From Streptomyces bluensis (lineage in GTDB: Bacteria > Actinomycetota > Actinomycetes > Streptomycetales > Streptomycetaceae): a DNA stretch of 64,000 nt. Numbering within the stretch: position 1 is the first letter of the stretch; the number at the start of each line of letters is the position of its first letter. Positions 8,586 to 18,062 of this stretch are shown piece after piece. Position numbers and translations under genes: made by a program. The notes under the pieces are model-generated. The model did no database searches. It was not told where the DNA came from and worked only from the letters and a program-made list of their open reading frames with translations. The stretch covers positions 124,001-188,000 of the forward strand of contig NZ_BMVM01000013.1 in assembly GCF_014650715.1 (NCBI RefSeq), given 5' to 3'.

Positions 8586-10757
8586 ATGACGCACAGCAGT
8601 AGCTCGGATCTGCGGGTGGCCGCCGATGCGGTCCTGGCTCGCCTCATCGGGGACGGCTCGGGGGCGGCCAGGCTGCGGGAGGACCAGTGGCGGGCCATCG
8701 AGGCACTCGTCGCCGACCGGTGCCGTGCCCTGGTCGTACAGCGCACGGGCTGGGGCAAGTCCGCCGTCTACTTCGTGGCCACCGCCCTGCTGCGCGAACG
8801 GGGCGCGGGGCCGACGGTCATCGTCTCTCCGCTGCTGGCGCTGATGCGCAACCAGGTCGAGGCCGCGGCCCGGGCCGGCATCCACGCCCGGACGATCAAC
8901 TCGTCCAACCCCGAGGAGTGGCAGACCATCCAGGCCGAGATCGCCGCGGGCACCGTGGATGTGCTCCTCGTGAGCCCGGAGCGGCTCAACAACCCAGATT
9001 TCCGCGACAACGTACTGCCCGAACTCGCCGCCGCCACCGGGCTCCTCGTCGTGGACGAGGCCCACTGCATCTCCGACTGGGGCCACGACTTCCGACCCGA
9101 CTACCGGCGACTGCGCACCGTACTCACCGAGCTGCCGCCCGGCGTGCCGGTGCTCGCCACCACCGCCACCGCGAACACGCGGGTCACCGCGGACGTGGCC
9201 GAGCAGCTCGGCACCGGAACCAGCTCGGACACACTGGTCCTGCGCGGTCCGCTGGACCGCGAGAGCCTGAGCCTGGGCGTGCTCCAGCTGCCCGACGCCG
9301 CCCACCGGCTGGCCTGGCTCGCCGACCACCTGGGCGACCTGCCGGGCTCCGGCATCATCTACACCCTCACCGTCGCGGCCGCCGAAGAGGTCACCGCCTT
9401 TCTGCGCCAGTGCGGGTATACCGTCGCCGCCTACACCGGAAAGACCGAGAACGCCGAACGCCAGCAGGCCGAAGAGGCACTCCTCGCCAATCGGGTCAAG
9501 GCGCTGGTGGCCACCTCCGCGCTCGGCATGGGCTTCGACAAACCCGATCTCGGCTTCGTCGTCCACCTCGGCTCCCCCTCCTCCCCCATCGCCTACTACC
9601 AGCAGGTCGGACGTGCCGGCCGCGGCGTCGAGCACGCCGAGGTACTCCTGCTGCCCGGCCGCGAGGACGAGGCGATCTGGGCGTACTTCGCCTCCATCGC
9701 CTTCCCGCCGGCAGAGATCGTCCACCGCACCCTCGACGCCCTCGCCCAGGTGGACCGGCCCCTGTCGCTGCCCGCACTCGAACCCCTGGTGGAGCTGAAC
9801 CGCACCCGCCTGGAGACCATGCTCAAGGTTCTCGACGTCGACGGTGCCGTCCGACGAGTCAAGGGCGGCTGGATCGCCACCGGCCGGCCCTGGACGTACG
9901 ACACCGAGCGGTACGCCTGGGTCGCCAAGCAGCGCGCCGCCGAGCAGCAGGCCATGCGCGACTACGCCACCACCACGGGCTGCCGCATGGAATTCCTGCG
10001 CCACCAGCTGGACGACGGGCAGGCAGCCCCCTGCGGTCGCTGCGACAACTGCACCGGAGCCCGCTTCACCGCCGAGGTCTCCCCGGCCGCCCTGGACGCC
10101 GCTCGCGGCGAACTCGGCCGCGCCGGGGTCGTGGTGGAGCCCCGCAGGATGTGGCCGACCGGGCTGCCGGCCATCGGCGTCGATCTCAAAGGCCGCATCC
10201 CGCCCGGCGAACAGGCCGCCCCCGGCCGGGCACTCGGACGGCTCTCCGACATCGGCTGGGGCAACCGGCTCCGCCCCCTGCTGTCCCCCCACAGCCCCGA
10301 CGCGCCCGTGCCCGACGATGTGGCGGACGCCGTCGTGACCGTACTGACCGACTGGGCCAAAGGGCCGGGCGGCTGGGCCTCGGGCGCCCCTGACGCACCA
10401 CCCCGCCCGGCCGCGGTGGTCACCCTGCCCTCACGCACCCGACCACAGCTCATCCAGTCGCTCGGCACCAGGATCTCCGCCATCGGCCGTATCCCCCTGC
10501 TGGGCTCCCTCACCTACACGGACCACGCCGACGGTCTGTCCCTGCCCCGCTCCAACAGTGCCCAGCGCCTCCGCGCGCTGGGCGGAGCGCTCGTCGTGCC
10601 CCCGTCCCTCAGCGAGGCCCTGCGCGCCGCGGGCGGCCCCGTACTGCTCATCGACGACCTCACCGAGACCGGCTGGACACTGGCCGTGGCCGCCCGGCTG
10701 CTGCGCCGGGCCGGAGCCGGCCCCGTACTCCCGCTCGTACTCGCCGCCCAGAGCTGA
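8586..10757 (+). CDS. recQ: RecQ-family ATP-dependent DNA helicase with C-terminal PRTase-like domain
   Basis: A 723-residue helicase for DNA repair and recombination. The ATP-binding motif is TGWGKS (54-59), followed by the DEAH box (DEAHCISDWGHDF) and the motif VI block QQVGRAGRG. A RecQ-type zinc site follows near 460-485 (C followed by CGRCDNC). The last 200 residues are not classical RecQ: residues about 685-705 (VLLIDDLTETGWTLAVAARLL) match the phosphoribosyl-pyrophosphate-binding signature of phosphoribosyltransferases. ATG 8586 fits the conserved N-terminus. No strong Shine-Dalgarno is visible, so translation may be leaderless or weak. Confidence 0.93.
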   Translation: MTHSSSSDLRVAADAVLARLIGDGSGAARLREDQWRAIEALVADRCRALVVQRTGWGKSAVYFVATALLRERGAGPTVIVSPLLALMRNQVEAAARAGIHARTINSSNPEEWQTIQAEIAAGTVDVLLVSPERLNNPDFRDNVLPELAAATGLLVVDEAHCISDWGHDFRPDYRRLRTVLTELPPGVPVLATTATANTRVTADVAEQLGTGTSSDTLVLRGPLDRESLSLGVLQLPDAAHRLAWLADHLGDLPGSGIIYTLTVAAAEEVTAFLRQCGYTVAAYTGKTENAERQQAEEALLANRVKALVATSALGMGFDKPDLGFVVHLGSPSSPIAYYQQVGRAGRGVEHAEVLLLPGREDEAIWAYFASIAFPPAEIVHRTLDALAQVDRPLSLPALEPLVELNRTRLETMLKVLDVDGAVRRVKGGWIATGRPWTYDTERYAWVAKQRAAEQQAMRDYATTTGCRMEFLRHQLDDGQAAPCGRCDNCTGARFTAEVSPAALDAARGELGRAGVVVEPRRMWPTGLPAIGVDLKGRIPPGEQAAPGRALGRLSDIGWGNRLRPLLSPHSPDAPVPDDVADAVVTVLTDWAKGPGGWASGAPDAPPRPAAVVTLPSRTRPQLIQSLGTRISAIGRIPLLGSLTYTDHADGLSLPRSNSAQRLRALGGALVVPPSLSEALRAAGGPVLLIDDLTETGWTLAVAARLLRRAGAGPVLPLVLAAQS

Positions 10758-10976
10758 CCGTCACACACGACCCGGCCGGGCGGGGATATAGGCGACGCAT
10801 CACTGGAAAACGGACGGTGGCCCCAATTGCTCGTTGCCGCAACCAAGTTCGACAGGAAGAATTGAAGTCCGCTCCCCGCACGGCTCTCCCCGTGGTCCGG
10901 AAGAGCTCTGCCGCGGGGTGCGCTCCCCCAAGTCCGACCCCGCCCGCAGTGTGGGCGCGTAGCCGAAGGGAGGACC

Positions 10977-11612
10977 GTGACCTTCGGATTCGCACCGTCC
11001 TCGGCGGCGAACATGTCGACGGCTGCCCATCTGTCCGCCGCTTCCGCCAATCCCCCGACCCGCTTGCTCGAACCCGCGGAGTGGGCCGCCGCGGGCATCC
11101 CGCTGCTCCGCAACCCCCGGGACGTCGTCAGCGGGCTGCACGCCCGGCACCAGCCCCGGCCCGCCACCGCGGTCGTGGCCGTCCTCGACCCGGACGAGCG
11201 GCTGCGGGCGAGCGCCTCGTTCACCCGGCGTTCGGCCCCGGCCGACGGCTGGATGTTCCGCAACGCGCTGCTCGCGCAGTTGCGCCGGGTCATCCCGCAC
11301 GATCTGCGGCGCCGCACTCCCGCGCGCACGGCCGTGCTGCTCTACTGCCGTGACGGGGACGCGGGTTGGACGGAGGAGGACGGCGCGTGGATGTGGGGGC
11401 TGCGGGACGCCTGCACGCTGCACGGGTTGCGCTGCGGGGCGTACATCACGCTGACGCGTGACGGCTGGCAGGTCCTCGGCGAGGGCCGGGGAGGACGCCG
11501 CCCCCATGCGAACTCACCCGCGGAGCCTTTCGCCATGGCCGAGGCGCCACCCCCGCTGCCGCGCACCGGAGGCGTCGCGTCAGAGGTGCTGCGGCGGGCA
11601 GCGGCCCGCTGA
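10977..11612 (+). CDS. conserved actinobacterial hypothetical protein
   Basis: A 211-residue soluble protein without a recognised domain. GTG 10977 is preceded by GGGAGG at ideal spacing. The centre contains regularly alternating hydrophobic stretches (TAVLLYCRDG, GLRCGAYITLT), suggesting an alpha/beta fold; the last 40 residues are proline/alanine-rich and probably disordered. It lies downstream of recQ on the same strand. No signal peptide or membrane segment is seen. Function unknown. Confidence 0.8.
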   Translation: MTFGFAPSSAANMSTAAHLSAASANPPTRLLEPAEWAAAGIPLLRNPRDVVSGLHARHQPRPATAVVAVLDPDERLRASASFTRRSAPADGWMFRNALLAQLRRVIPHDLRRRTPARTAVLLYCRDGDAGWTEEDGAWMWGLRDACTLHGLRCGAYITLTRDGWQVLGEGRGGRRPHANSPAEPFAMAEAPPPLPRTGGVASEVLRRAAAR

Positions 11613-11959
11613 ACCGGGCGAGGCAGGGCGGGGCGTCCGCCCCGGCGACGACACGCACTGAGGCATCCCTTCGCCACCCGCACGCACTCCGCCGCCCGCC
11701 CGCACTCCGCCGCCCGTCACGCGCACAGGATCGCTCTCCGGGGGCGTGATCGGTCGCGCACACCCGCATGTGCAGGGGCGCGCGGGCGTCCGCGCAACTC
11801 TCGTTGTCCGGGCGCCCCACAGCGACGTCGGCGCGAGCACCGCACTACCCACACGCCCCGGGCGGCAGCCCGGCCACTCCACCTGATTCCGGGCACGCGA
11901 AACCGACCAGGCTCCCCGCGGGCGGGAGTCCGGTCAGTCCCTCGCGACTGCGAGACCGC
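11613..11959. other. intergenic region between converging genes
   Basis: No gene is seen. The region contains a short direct repeat (GCACTCCGCCGCCCG twice, near 11683-11715) and GC-rich inverted segments that could end transcription from both sides. Confidence 0.4.
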
Positions 11960-12586
11960 TCAGACCGCCGTGCCCAGCACCGAGTTGATGCGCTGCGGGT
12001 CGCCGCAGACGATCAGCAGGGCACCGGCACGGGCAAGCGCCAGCGGGAGCGCCTGGGCAGCGGCCGTGTCGGGACCGCCGTTGACGGCGACGACGACCAC
12101 GGGTCGGGCCCCGGCCCGCTGGGCAACGGCGGCGTCCGCATAGAAGACGTCGTCGCCCGCGTCGTGCTGGGCCCAGTAGGAGGCCTCGCCGAAGGACAGC
12201 TCATGGGCGGCCCACGGATGCGGCTCGCCGGTGGTGATCACCAGCACCTCACCAGGGGACCGACCCGACTCCAGGAGCAGATCGACGGCTTCCTCGGCGG
12301 CGTCCAGGGCACCTTCCACCGAGGCCGGGATGAGCTGGACCTGTGGGCCGGCAGGGGTCGCGGCAGCGGCCGGAGCGGGTGGCCCCGGCTTGGCCGCGGC
12401 AGCGTCGCGCGGTGCGCGCCCGGCCGGCATGGGCCTGGTGGGCCCTGGACGACCGGGACGCGCCGGAGCCGCGGGACGGGGACCGGGTACGGGACGGGGG
12501 GTCGGCGCGACGCGGCCGCTGGCCGGAGTGGCGCGCGGACCCTGGGCACTCTCGTGAATCTGAGGCTCCTCGGGAATGAGAGGCAT
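11960..12586 (-). CDS. conserved hypothetical protein with Pro/Ala-rich N-terminal half
   Basis: A 208-residue protein. Residues about 15-85 are a proline/alanine/arginine-rich low-complexity region. The C-terminal part (residues about 85-205) looks folded, with alternating strands such as VLVITTGEPHPWA, ARPVVVVAVNGG and GALLIVCGDPQRINSVLG. ATG 12586 (MPLIPEEP) is chosen from the coding character; there is no strong ribosome-binding site. It follows rnhB on the same strand with a 68-base gap and may be co-transcribed with it. No function recognised. Confidence 0.7.
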   Translation of the reverse strand: MPLIPEEPQIHESAQGPRATPASGRVAPTPRPVPGPRPAAPARPGRPGPTRPMPAGRAPRDAAAAKPGPPAPAAAATPAGPQVQLIPASVEGALDAAEEAVDLLLESGRSPGEVLVITTGEPHPWAAHELSFGEASYWAQHDAGDDVFYADAAVAQRAGARPVVVVAVNGGPDTAAAQALPLALARAGALLIVCGDPQRINSVLGTAV

Positions 12587-12654
12587 GAGCTGATGTTTAT
12601 CAAACGCCGCTGCGACTCGCGTCGGCGGGTGGCACATGAGTGCGAACGAAACCG

Positions 12655-13356
12655 TCAGAAATCGAAGCCGAGCTGACCCTCGATCTCCGGAACGCTTCCG
12701 TCCGCCCAGCTGCGGACCTTCTTGAGGTGCCGCCACTGGGGCAGCGCATCAAGATACGCCCATGACAGCCGGTGGTACGGGGTGGGGCCCCGCTCCTCCA
12801 GCGCGGCCTTGTGCACGGGTGATGGATACCCCGCGTTGGCCGCAAAACCGAAGTCTGCATGGTCGATACCCAGTTCGGCCATCATTTTGTCGCGCTGAAC
12901 CTTGGCTATCACCGAGGCCGCCGCGACGGCCACGCACGACTGGTCGCCCTTGATCACCGTACGCACCCGCCAGGGGGCACCCAGGTAGTCGTGCTTCCCG
13001 TCGAGGATGACCGCGTCAGGCCGGACCGGCAGGGCCTCCAGGGCCCGTACGGCGGCGAGGCGCAGGGCGGCTGTCATGCCCAGGTCGTCGATCTCCTCCG
13101 GCGAGGAGTGCCCGAGGGCGTACGACGTCACCCACCTCCGCAGTTCCTCGGCGAGCTCCGTGCGCCTCTTGACCGTGAGGAGCTTGGAGTCGGTGAGGCC
13201 CTCGGGCGGTCGACGCAGGCCCGTGACCGCCGCGCAGACGGTGACGGGACCGGCCCACGCGCCGCGCCCCACCTCGTCGACACCGGCGATGATCTTCGCT
13301 CCGGTCGTGGCGCGGAGGGAGCGCTCGACGGTGTGAGTAGGCGGTTCGTACGGCAT
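12655..13356 (-). CDS. rnhB: ribonuclease HII
   Basis: A 233-residue RNase HII, which nicks the RNA strand of RNA/DNA hybrids and single ribonucleotides in DNA. The acidic active site is intact: GVDEVGRG (Asp27, Glu28), DSK, the aspartate in AVILDGKHD, and a downstream aspartate in the QRDKMM helix region. The length is normal. The downstream hypothetical gene is on the same strand; a stem-loop separates rnhB from the TetR gene upstream. Confidence 0.96.
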   Translation of the reverse strand: MPYEPPTHTVERSLRATTGAKIIAGVDEVGRGAWAGPVTVCAAVTGLRRPPEGLTDSKLLTVKRRTELAEELRRWVTSYALGHSSPEEIDDLGMTAALRLAAVRALEALPVRPDAVILDGKHDYLGAPWRVRTVIKGDQSCVAVAAASVIAKVQRDKMMAELGIDHADFGFAANAGYPSPVHKAALEERGPTPYHRLSWAYLDALPQWRHLKKVRSWADGSVPEIEGQLGFDF

Positions 13357-13372
13357 GGCGCTCTTAGCGTAC

Positions 13373-13413
13373 GCCGCCGGGAACCCCCCGCGACACCCAG
13401 GTTCCCCGGCGGC
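13373..13413 (-). terminator. stem-loop terminator downstream of the TetR gene
   Basis: GCCGCCGGGAACC (13373-13385) pairs with GGTTCCCCGGCGGC (13400-13413) with one bulged base and a 14-base loop. It lies between the stop of the minus-strand TetR gene and the start of rnhB. Confidence 0.6.
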
Positions 13414-13458
13414 CTCAGGGCCCGCGCGGACCTGGCTCCGGTGACCTGCGGAGCGTGA

Positions 13459-14082
13459 TCACGCGCCTGCGGAACGCAGCAGCGGAACCATCAACTGGTC
13501 GACCATCTCTTCGATGTCACGCTCGCTCCATTCACACGCGCACATCTTGGATCGGTACATCATCATGGCCGGAATGGCGTCGAAGACGTACCCGTTGGCC
13601 GCGCCCGGACGCACCTCGCCCCGCTCGATCCCGCGGCTGATGACGTCACGGAGCAGCTTGACGGTCGGCTCCACGACCCCCTCGACGATCACGCCATTGA
13701 AGCGCTCGACCTGGGCCGTGTCGCATTCGTGAATCACCGACCGCAGCGCGAACCCGGGGCGCGAGAACATCGCCTCGCGCGCCTGCCGGCACAGCTCCAG
13801 GAGGTCCTCGCGCACACTGCCGAGGTCGGGCGCCTCCTCGAACCGCGGCAGCCCGGCCTGGAGGGCGTCCGCGACGAGGTCCTCCTTGGACGGCCAACGG
13901 CGGTAGACCGCGGCCTTGCCGGTCTGGGCACCCGCGGCGACACCCTCCATCGTGAGGCCGCTCCAGCCGACCGTACTGAGCTGCTCCAGTGCGGCATCGA
14001 GGATCGCGCGCTCAAGCACCGCCCCGCGCCGGCGCGGGGAGGGCGTCTGAGCGGGGGCCGCCGTCCAGCGCGAAGTAGCCAT
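13459..14082 (-). CDS. TetR-family transcriptional repressor
   Basis: A 207-residue repressor with an N-terminal helix-turn-helix (residues about 25-65, including GLTMEGVAAGAQTGKAAVYRRWPSKEDLVADAL) and a C-terminal ligand-binding domain. It is divergent from a DHA2-type efflux transporter. The 176-base gap between them contains two copies of a near-perfect 20-base palindrome, the expected binding sites. By analogy with such pairs it represses both itself and the pump until an efflux substrate binds. The inducer is unknown. Confidence 0.92.
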   Translation of the reverse strand: MATSRWTAAPAQTPSPRRRGAVLERAILDAALEQLSTVGWSGLTMEGVAAGAQTGKAAVYRRWPSKEDLVADALQAGLPRFEEAPDLGSVREDLLELCRQAREAMFSRPGFALRSVIHECDTAQVERFNGVIVEGVVEPTVKLLRDVISRGIERGEVRPGAANGYVFDAIPAMMMYRSKMCACEWSERDIEEMVDQLMVPLLRSAGA

Positions 14083-14166
14083 CTGAGTATCTCCGTTGAG
14101 CAGAGGGGAAGGGGGTTTTTCCCGGGCAGGGCGAGCGGCCGGGTGAGGTCATTCGGCGGCGACTTC

Positions 14167-14186
14167 AGTGAACGCTTGCGTTCACT
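14167..14186. promoter_or_regulatory. putative TetR operator 1
   Basis: AGTGAACGCTTGCGTTCACT: 9-base perfect arms AGTGAACGC/GCGTTCACT around a TT centre, in the divergent TetR/MFS promoter region. It matches operator 2 except for the two central bases. Confidence 0.85.
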
Positions 14187-14215
14187 AAGGGGGACTCACT
14201 ACCGTTTGACGCGAC

Positions 14216-14235
14216 AGTGAACGCAAGCGTTCACT
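14216..14235. promoter_or_regulatory. putative TetR operator 2
   Basis: AGTGAACGCAAGCGTTCACT has the same arms as operator 1. The centres are 49 bases apart, and this copy ends 23 bases before the GTG of the transporter gene, so bound repressor should block its promoter. Confidence 0.85.
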
Positions 14236-14258
14236 AACGCACTTGTGGGGGACCCATA

Positions 14259-15806
14259 GTGACAACCTCTCCGTTGATTCAGCATCAGAAGCCGGGAGCA
14301 GCCCGCCGGGAGGGGCGCCCCGGCATCGCGCTCACGGTCATCGCGGCCTGCCAACTGATGGTGGTACTCGATGCGACGATTGTGAACATCGCGCTCCCGC
14401 ACATTCAAGACGCGCTCGCTTTCAGCACAACCGATCTGACGTGGGTGGTCAGCGCGTACACGCTGACCTTCGGCGGCCTGCTGCTCCTCGGCGGCCGAGC
14501 CGGTGACATCCTGGGCCGGCGCCGGGTCTTCATCACGGGCATCCTGCTCTTCACACTCGCCTCGCTGCTGGGCGGATTCGCCCAGGAACCATGGCAACTG
14601 CTGGCGGCACGCGCCCTCCAGGGCGCCGGTGGCGCGATCGCGTCACCCACCTCACTGGCGCTCATCACCACGACGTTCGCCGAAGGCCCGGAACGGAACC
14701 GGGCCTTCGGTGTCTTCGCCGCCGTCTCGGCAGGCGGCGGCGCCGTCGGTCTCCTCGCGGGCGGAATGCTCACGGAGTGGCTCGACTGGCGCTGGGTGCT
14801 GTTCGTCAACGTACCGATCGGCATCCTGATAGCCGTGCTCGCACCGAGGTACATCCGCGAGTCCGAGCGGCATCCGGGACGGTTCGACATCGCGGGCGCG
14901 CTCACGTCGACGGCCGGTATGGCGTCGCTGGTGTACGGCTTCATCCGCGCCTCGGAGGAGGGGTGGCGCGACGGCCTGACCGTCGGCTCCTTCGGTGCGG
15001 CGGCGGTTCTGCTGCTGGCCTTCGGGTTCATCGAGGCGCGGGCCAAGGAACCGATCACTCCGCTGAGGATGTTCGCCGACCGCAACCGGTCGGGCACATA
15101 CGTGATCATGCTGAGTCTGGCCGCGGCGATGTTCGGCATGTTCTTCTTCATCGTCCTCTTCGTGCAGAACGTGCTGCAGTACTCGCCGATCGAGGCCGGC
15201 CTCGCCTTCCTGCCCGTGACGGGAGCGATCGTCGTGGGGGCCGGTCTGTCGCAGCGGTTCCTGCCGGTCCTCGGGCCCAAGCCGTTCATGGCGGTCGGCT
15301 CGACGCTGGTCGTGATCGGGCTCACCTGGCAGACCTTCATCAACCCGGACAGCTCGTACGCGGGCGGGGTACTCGGCCCCATGCTGGTGTTCGCCTTCGG
15401 CATGGGTCTGAACTTCGTGACGCTGACCCTGACGGCGGTCTCCGGGGTCGCCCAGCACGAGGCGGGCGCGGCGTCCGGTCTGCTCAACGCCATGCAGCAG
15501 GTGGGCGGTTCCCTCGGCCTGTCCATCCTGACCACGGTCTTCGGCACCGCCAGCCGGGATGAGGCGGAGAAGCAGATGCCGAGCTTCCTGGCGGACGGGA
15601 CGGCCGAGCAGAAGGCCGAGTTCGCCAAGACCCACCAGTTGCCGGCTCCCTGGGGCCACGAGGTTCTCGCCCAGGGCATCTCGACGGCGTTCATCCCGGC
15701 CGTCGCGATGGCCGTACTCGCCCTGGCCACCGCCGTGCTGGTCATCAAGGTCCGCAAGAGCGACCTGGAGGCCCTGTCCGGCACGGCGGGACCCGCCGGG
15801 GGCTGA
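14259..15806 (+). CDS. MFS efflux transporter, DHA2 (EmrB/QacA) type
   Basis: A 515-residue protein with about 14 hydrophobic segments, as expected for the DHA2 family of proton-coupled drug exporters. The conserved motif in the first loop is present (GGRAGDILGRRRVF, about residues 77-90), and the first helix carries VVLDATIVNIALPHI, a hallmark of the group. GTG 14259 has GGGGGA 6 bases upstream. It is regulated by the divergent TetR repressor. The substrate cannot be predicted; it could be an antibiotic, including a self-made one, or a detergent-like compound. Confidence 0.93.
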   Translation: MTTSPLIQHQKPGAARREGRPGIALTVIAACQLMVVLDATIVNIALPHIQDALAFSTTDLTWVVSAYTLTFGGLLLLGGRAGDILGRRRVFITGILLFTLASLLGGFAQEPWQLLAARALQGAGGAIASPTSLALITTTFAEGPERNRAFGVFAAVSAGGGAVGLLAGGMLTEWLDWRWVLFVNVPIGILIAVLAPRYIRESERHPGRFDIAGALTSTAGMASLVYGFIRASEEGWRDGLTVGSFGAAAVLLLAFGFIEARAKEPITPLRMFADRNRSGTYVIMLSLAAAMFGMFFFIVLFVQNVLQYSPIEAGLAFLPVTGAIVVGAGLSQRFLPVLGPKPFMAVGSTLVVIGLTWQTFINPDSSYAGGVLGPMLVFAFGMGLNFVTLTLTAVSGVAQHEAGAASGLLNAMQQVGGSLGLSILTTVFGTASRDEAEKQMPSFLADGTAEQKAEFAKTHQLPAPWGHEVLAQGISTAFIPAVAMAVLALATAVLVIKVRKSDLEALSGTAGPAGG

Positions 15807-16154
15807 CGGCCGCGGATGGCCGGACCGCGCCCCGGGGGAACCGACGGCGAGGGCATCGGTCCGGCCATCCTCACCGTGCTGCCGGAAGACACCCGAGGCC
15901 CGCCCGCGCGCCCCGGTCCGGCCGCCCTCACAGCGGTGGTTTCGCGGGTGGTCACGGGGGCTCCTGCGCGGTACGAGCGCGGAGGGCTGGGCCCCCGGCC
16001 GTGCTCCGTACTCACGGCCCCGCGGCAGTACGGCAGCGAGGGGCGAGCACCGTCGCACCCGTACTGCGGCCTCCCGACCGGTCCTACGCCGCTTCCACAA
16101 ACCGCGGCGAGCTCACCTTGCCGCCCCCTTACCGGCCCCCTTGTCGAACCGCTG
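15807..16154. other. intergenic region between convergent genes
   Basis: No gene is supported. The region is GC-rich, with several short inverted segments near 15805-15835 that could terminate both genes. Nothing else was recognised. Confidence 0.4.
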
Positions 16155-17783
16155 TCAGCGGTACATGACCTCATCCCTGAACCGTGCGCACTCGGTCGTG
16201 TCCGCCTGTGCCGACAGCGGCCGCTCGTCGAGGATGCGTCGCGCTTCTGCCTCGCCCCGGCTCGTCGCGTACCAGGGCGCCTCCCCCTCGTCGAGGCCGG
16301 CCGCGACATCCCGCAGCACACAGGACCGCAGGGGCTCGGCCAGCTTGTCGAGGGCCGGCACGGCGTCCGCGGACAGCCCGCGTGCGTAGTCGAGGTCGAA
16401 CCGGCCCGTGTCCTCGTACCGTTGGACGTTGCGCTCAGCGACCAGCTCGTCCGGCGACACGAGCCCGAACACCAGCACCCCGGCCGCCGCGCTGGCGGCC
16501 ACGGCACGCGGCAGCCAGCGGGCTCCCCACGCCCCGGCCGCCAGGATGAACACGATGACCAGGCCGAGCCACAGCTCCACGGCCAGCACCGAGATCCTCA
16601 GTCGCGTCAGTCCATACGCCTCCACGTACATGTCCATCCGCCGCACAGCGGATGCCACCACAACGAGGGTCAGCACACACAGAGTTCCCAGCACGGAGCG
16701 CACCAGCGTGCGATCACCCGATCGAGTGCGGGGCGCCCAGCGCAGAGCCAGGACGATGACCAGCAGCGTGAGAAGCGTCGCCAGGAGCAGCTGCCAGAAA
16801 CCCTGCCTCGCGTACTCGGCATACGTCTGTCCGGTCTTCTGGAGTACGGCGTCGTACCCACCGAAGAGGACGGCCAACTGAACGGCGTTGAACACCGCGA
16901 ACAGCACGATGAGCACGATCAGCGGCAGCGCCCACTCGACGCGGCCACGGGCACGTCCCTCGGGCACGTGGGCCTGGTCCCAGTGAACAGGTGCGGCAGC
17001 CGTGCGTGCCGCCGCGAGCGCCCCGACGAGACCGAGGGCGAAGAGCAGCACACGCCAGGGGCCGTCGGCCACCGAGGTGTCCGGCACCAGGACGCCGAGC
17101 AGGTCCGCGAAGGCGGCGTCCGCCCCGGCGAACAGCGCCCCGAACACCAGCAACAGCACCGCGGCGACGGCGAGCGCCCGCAGGACCGGGCCCAGCCGCT
17201 CGCGGGCGCCACCCGACAGGCTGCGCAGCCCTTGCCAGGCCCAGGCGGGGCCGGTGACCACCGCGTTGAGCACGCCGATCGGGCCGAGCAGGACAGCCGG
17301 CCAGCTGCGGCCTCCGTGCAGTGCGAGGGAGCCCGCCGCGACCGCGGTGACGACCGCGAGGAACGACGGCCACTCGGCGTCACGCAGCGCCGGCACGATC
17401 AGCAGCGCCAGCCCCAGGGCTCCCCAGACGAGCGTCCACGCGCGCGGGCGACGGCCGGCCCGCCGGGCGGCGAAGTACACGGCGAGCACCGCGGGAATCG
17501 CGACGATCAGCAGGTTGACGGCCACTCCCTCGCCGAGCAGCAGCATGCTGAGCACGCCCGCGGCCAGGGCGGCCCACAGGGTCGCGGTGCGGACGGGCGC
17601 GGGTTCCTTGACCTGGAGGTCGGCCAGCCACGTACCAGGGCCGACCCCCGGGGGCCCCGCGACGGGAGCCCCCTCCGGGGAGCCCGTCCGGGACGTGGCC
17701 ATGTCCTCGGGTGTGTCGGCGGCCAGGGCACGCCCTTCCGGCGCCCCGGCCCTCGGCTCGGACGCGGATGATGTGTCGGGCAC
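16155..17783 (-). CDS. DUF4173/DUF4153-type polytopic membrane protein
   Basis: A 542-residue membrane protein of unknown function. A charged and proline-rich N-terminus (about 60 residues) is followed by about 11-12 hydrophobic segments and a cytoplasmic C-terminal part of about 110 residues. The stretch GGYDAVLQKTGQTYAEYARQ, followed by GFWQL, matches the DUF4173 signature. GTG 17783 is chosen because GGGAGGGG sits just upstream; a more distal ATG at 17864 has no such site. The gene stands alone, between the TetR/MFS pair and a structured repeat. Confidence 0.8.
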   Translation of the reverse strand: MPDTSSASEPRAGAPEGRALAADTPEDMATSRTGSPEGAPVAGPPGVGPGTWLADLQVKEPAPVRTATLWAALAAGVLSMLLLGEGVAVNLLIVAIPAVLAVYFAARRAGRRPRAWTLVWGALGLALLIVPALRDAEWPSFLAVVTAVAAGSLALHGGRSWPAVLLGPIGVLNAVVTGPAWAWQGLRSLSGGARERLGPVLRALAVAAVLLLVFGALFAGADAAFADLLGVLVPDTSVADGPWRVLLFALGLVGALAAARTAAAPVHWDQAHVPEGRARGRVEWALPLIVLIVLFAVFNAVQLAVLFGGYDAVLQKTGQTYAEYARQGFWQLLLATLLTLLVIVLALRWAPRTRSGDRTLVRSVLGTLCVLTLVVVASAVRRMDMYVEAYGLTRLRISVLAVELWLGLVIVFILAAGAWGARWLPRAVAASAAAGVLVFGLVSPDELVAERNVQRYEDTGRFDLDYARGLSADAVPALDKLAEPLRSCVLRDVAAGLDEGEAPWYATSRGEAEARRILDERPLSAQADTTECARFRDEVMYR

Positions 17784-18062
17784 GGGCCCCCCTCCCGACC
17801 GGCCCCGTGCGCCCGCCGTACGCAGCGCGCCGCTGCGGCAGTTGGCCCGTGACCGGTGTCTCATCGGCGCACACCGTCATGATCGACAGGCGGCGTTGCG
17901 CAAGGGTATGCCGCGGGTCGGGCATCGCAGCGGGGTGAAGGCCTTCTGTGGCACGCCTGTGACAGTTGGGATGTTCGTGACGCTTGGGGCCAGGGCAATA
18001 CCCGCCCGTGGCTTGACCGCCCGTTGCTTGACCGCCCGGAGAGACGGGGCAGGTGACCGCCG

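Noticed and set aside
15816..17771. Plus-strand coding region covering 15.8-17.8 kb
   Set aside because: Its translation is rich in Gln/Arg/His with no motifs; the minus strand encodes the DUF4173-type membrane protein with clear hydrophobic segments.
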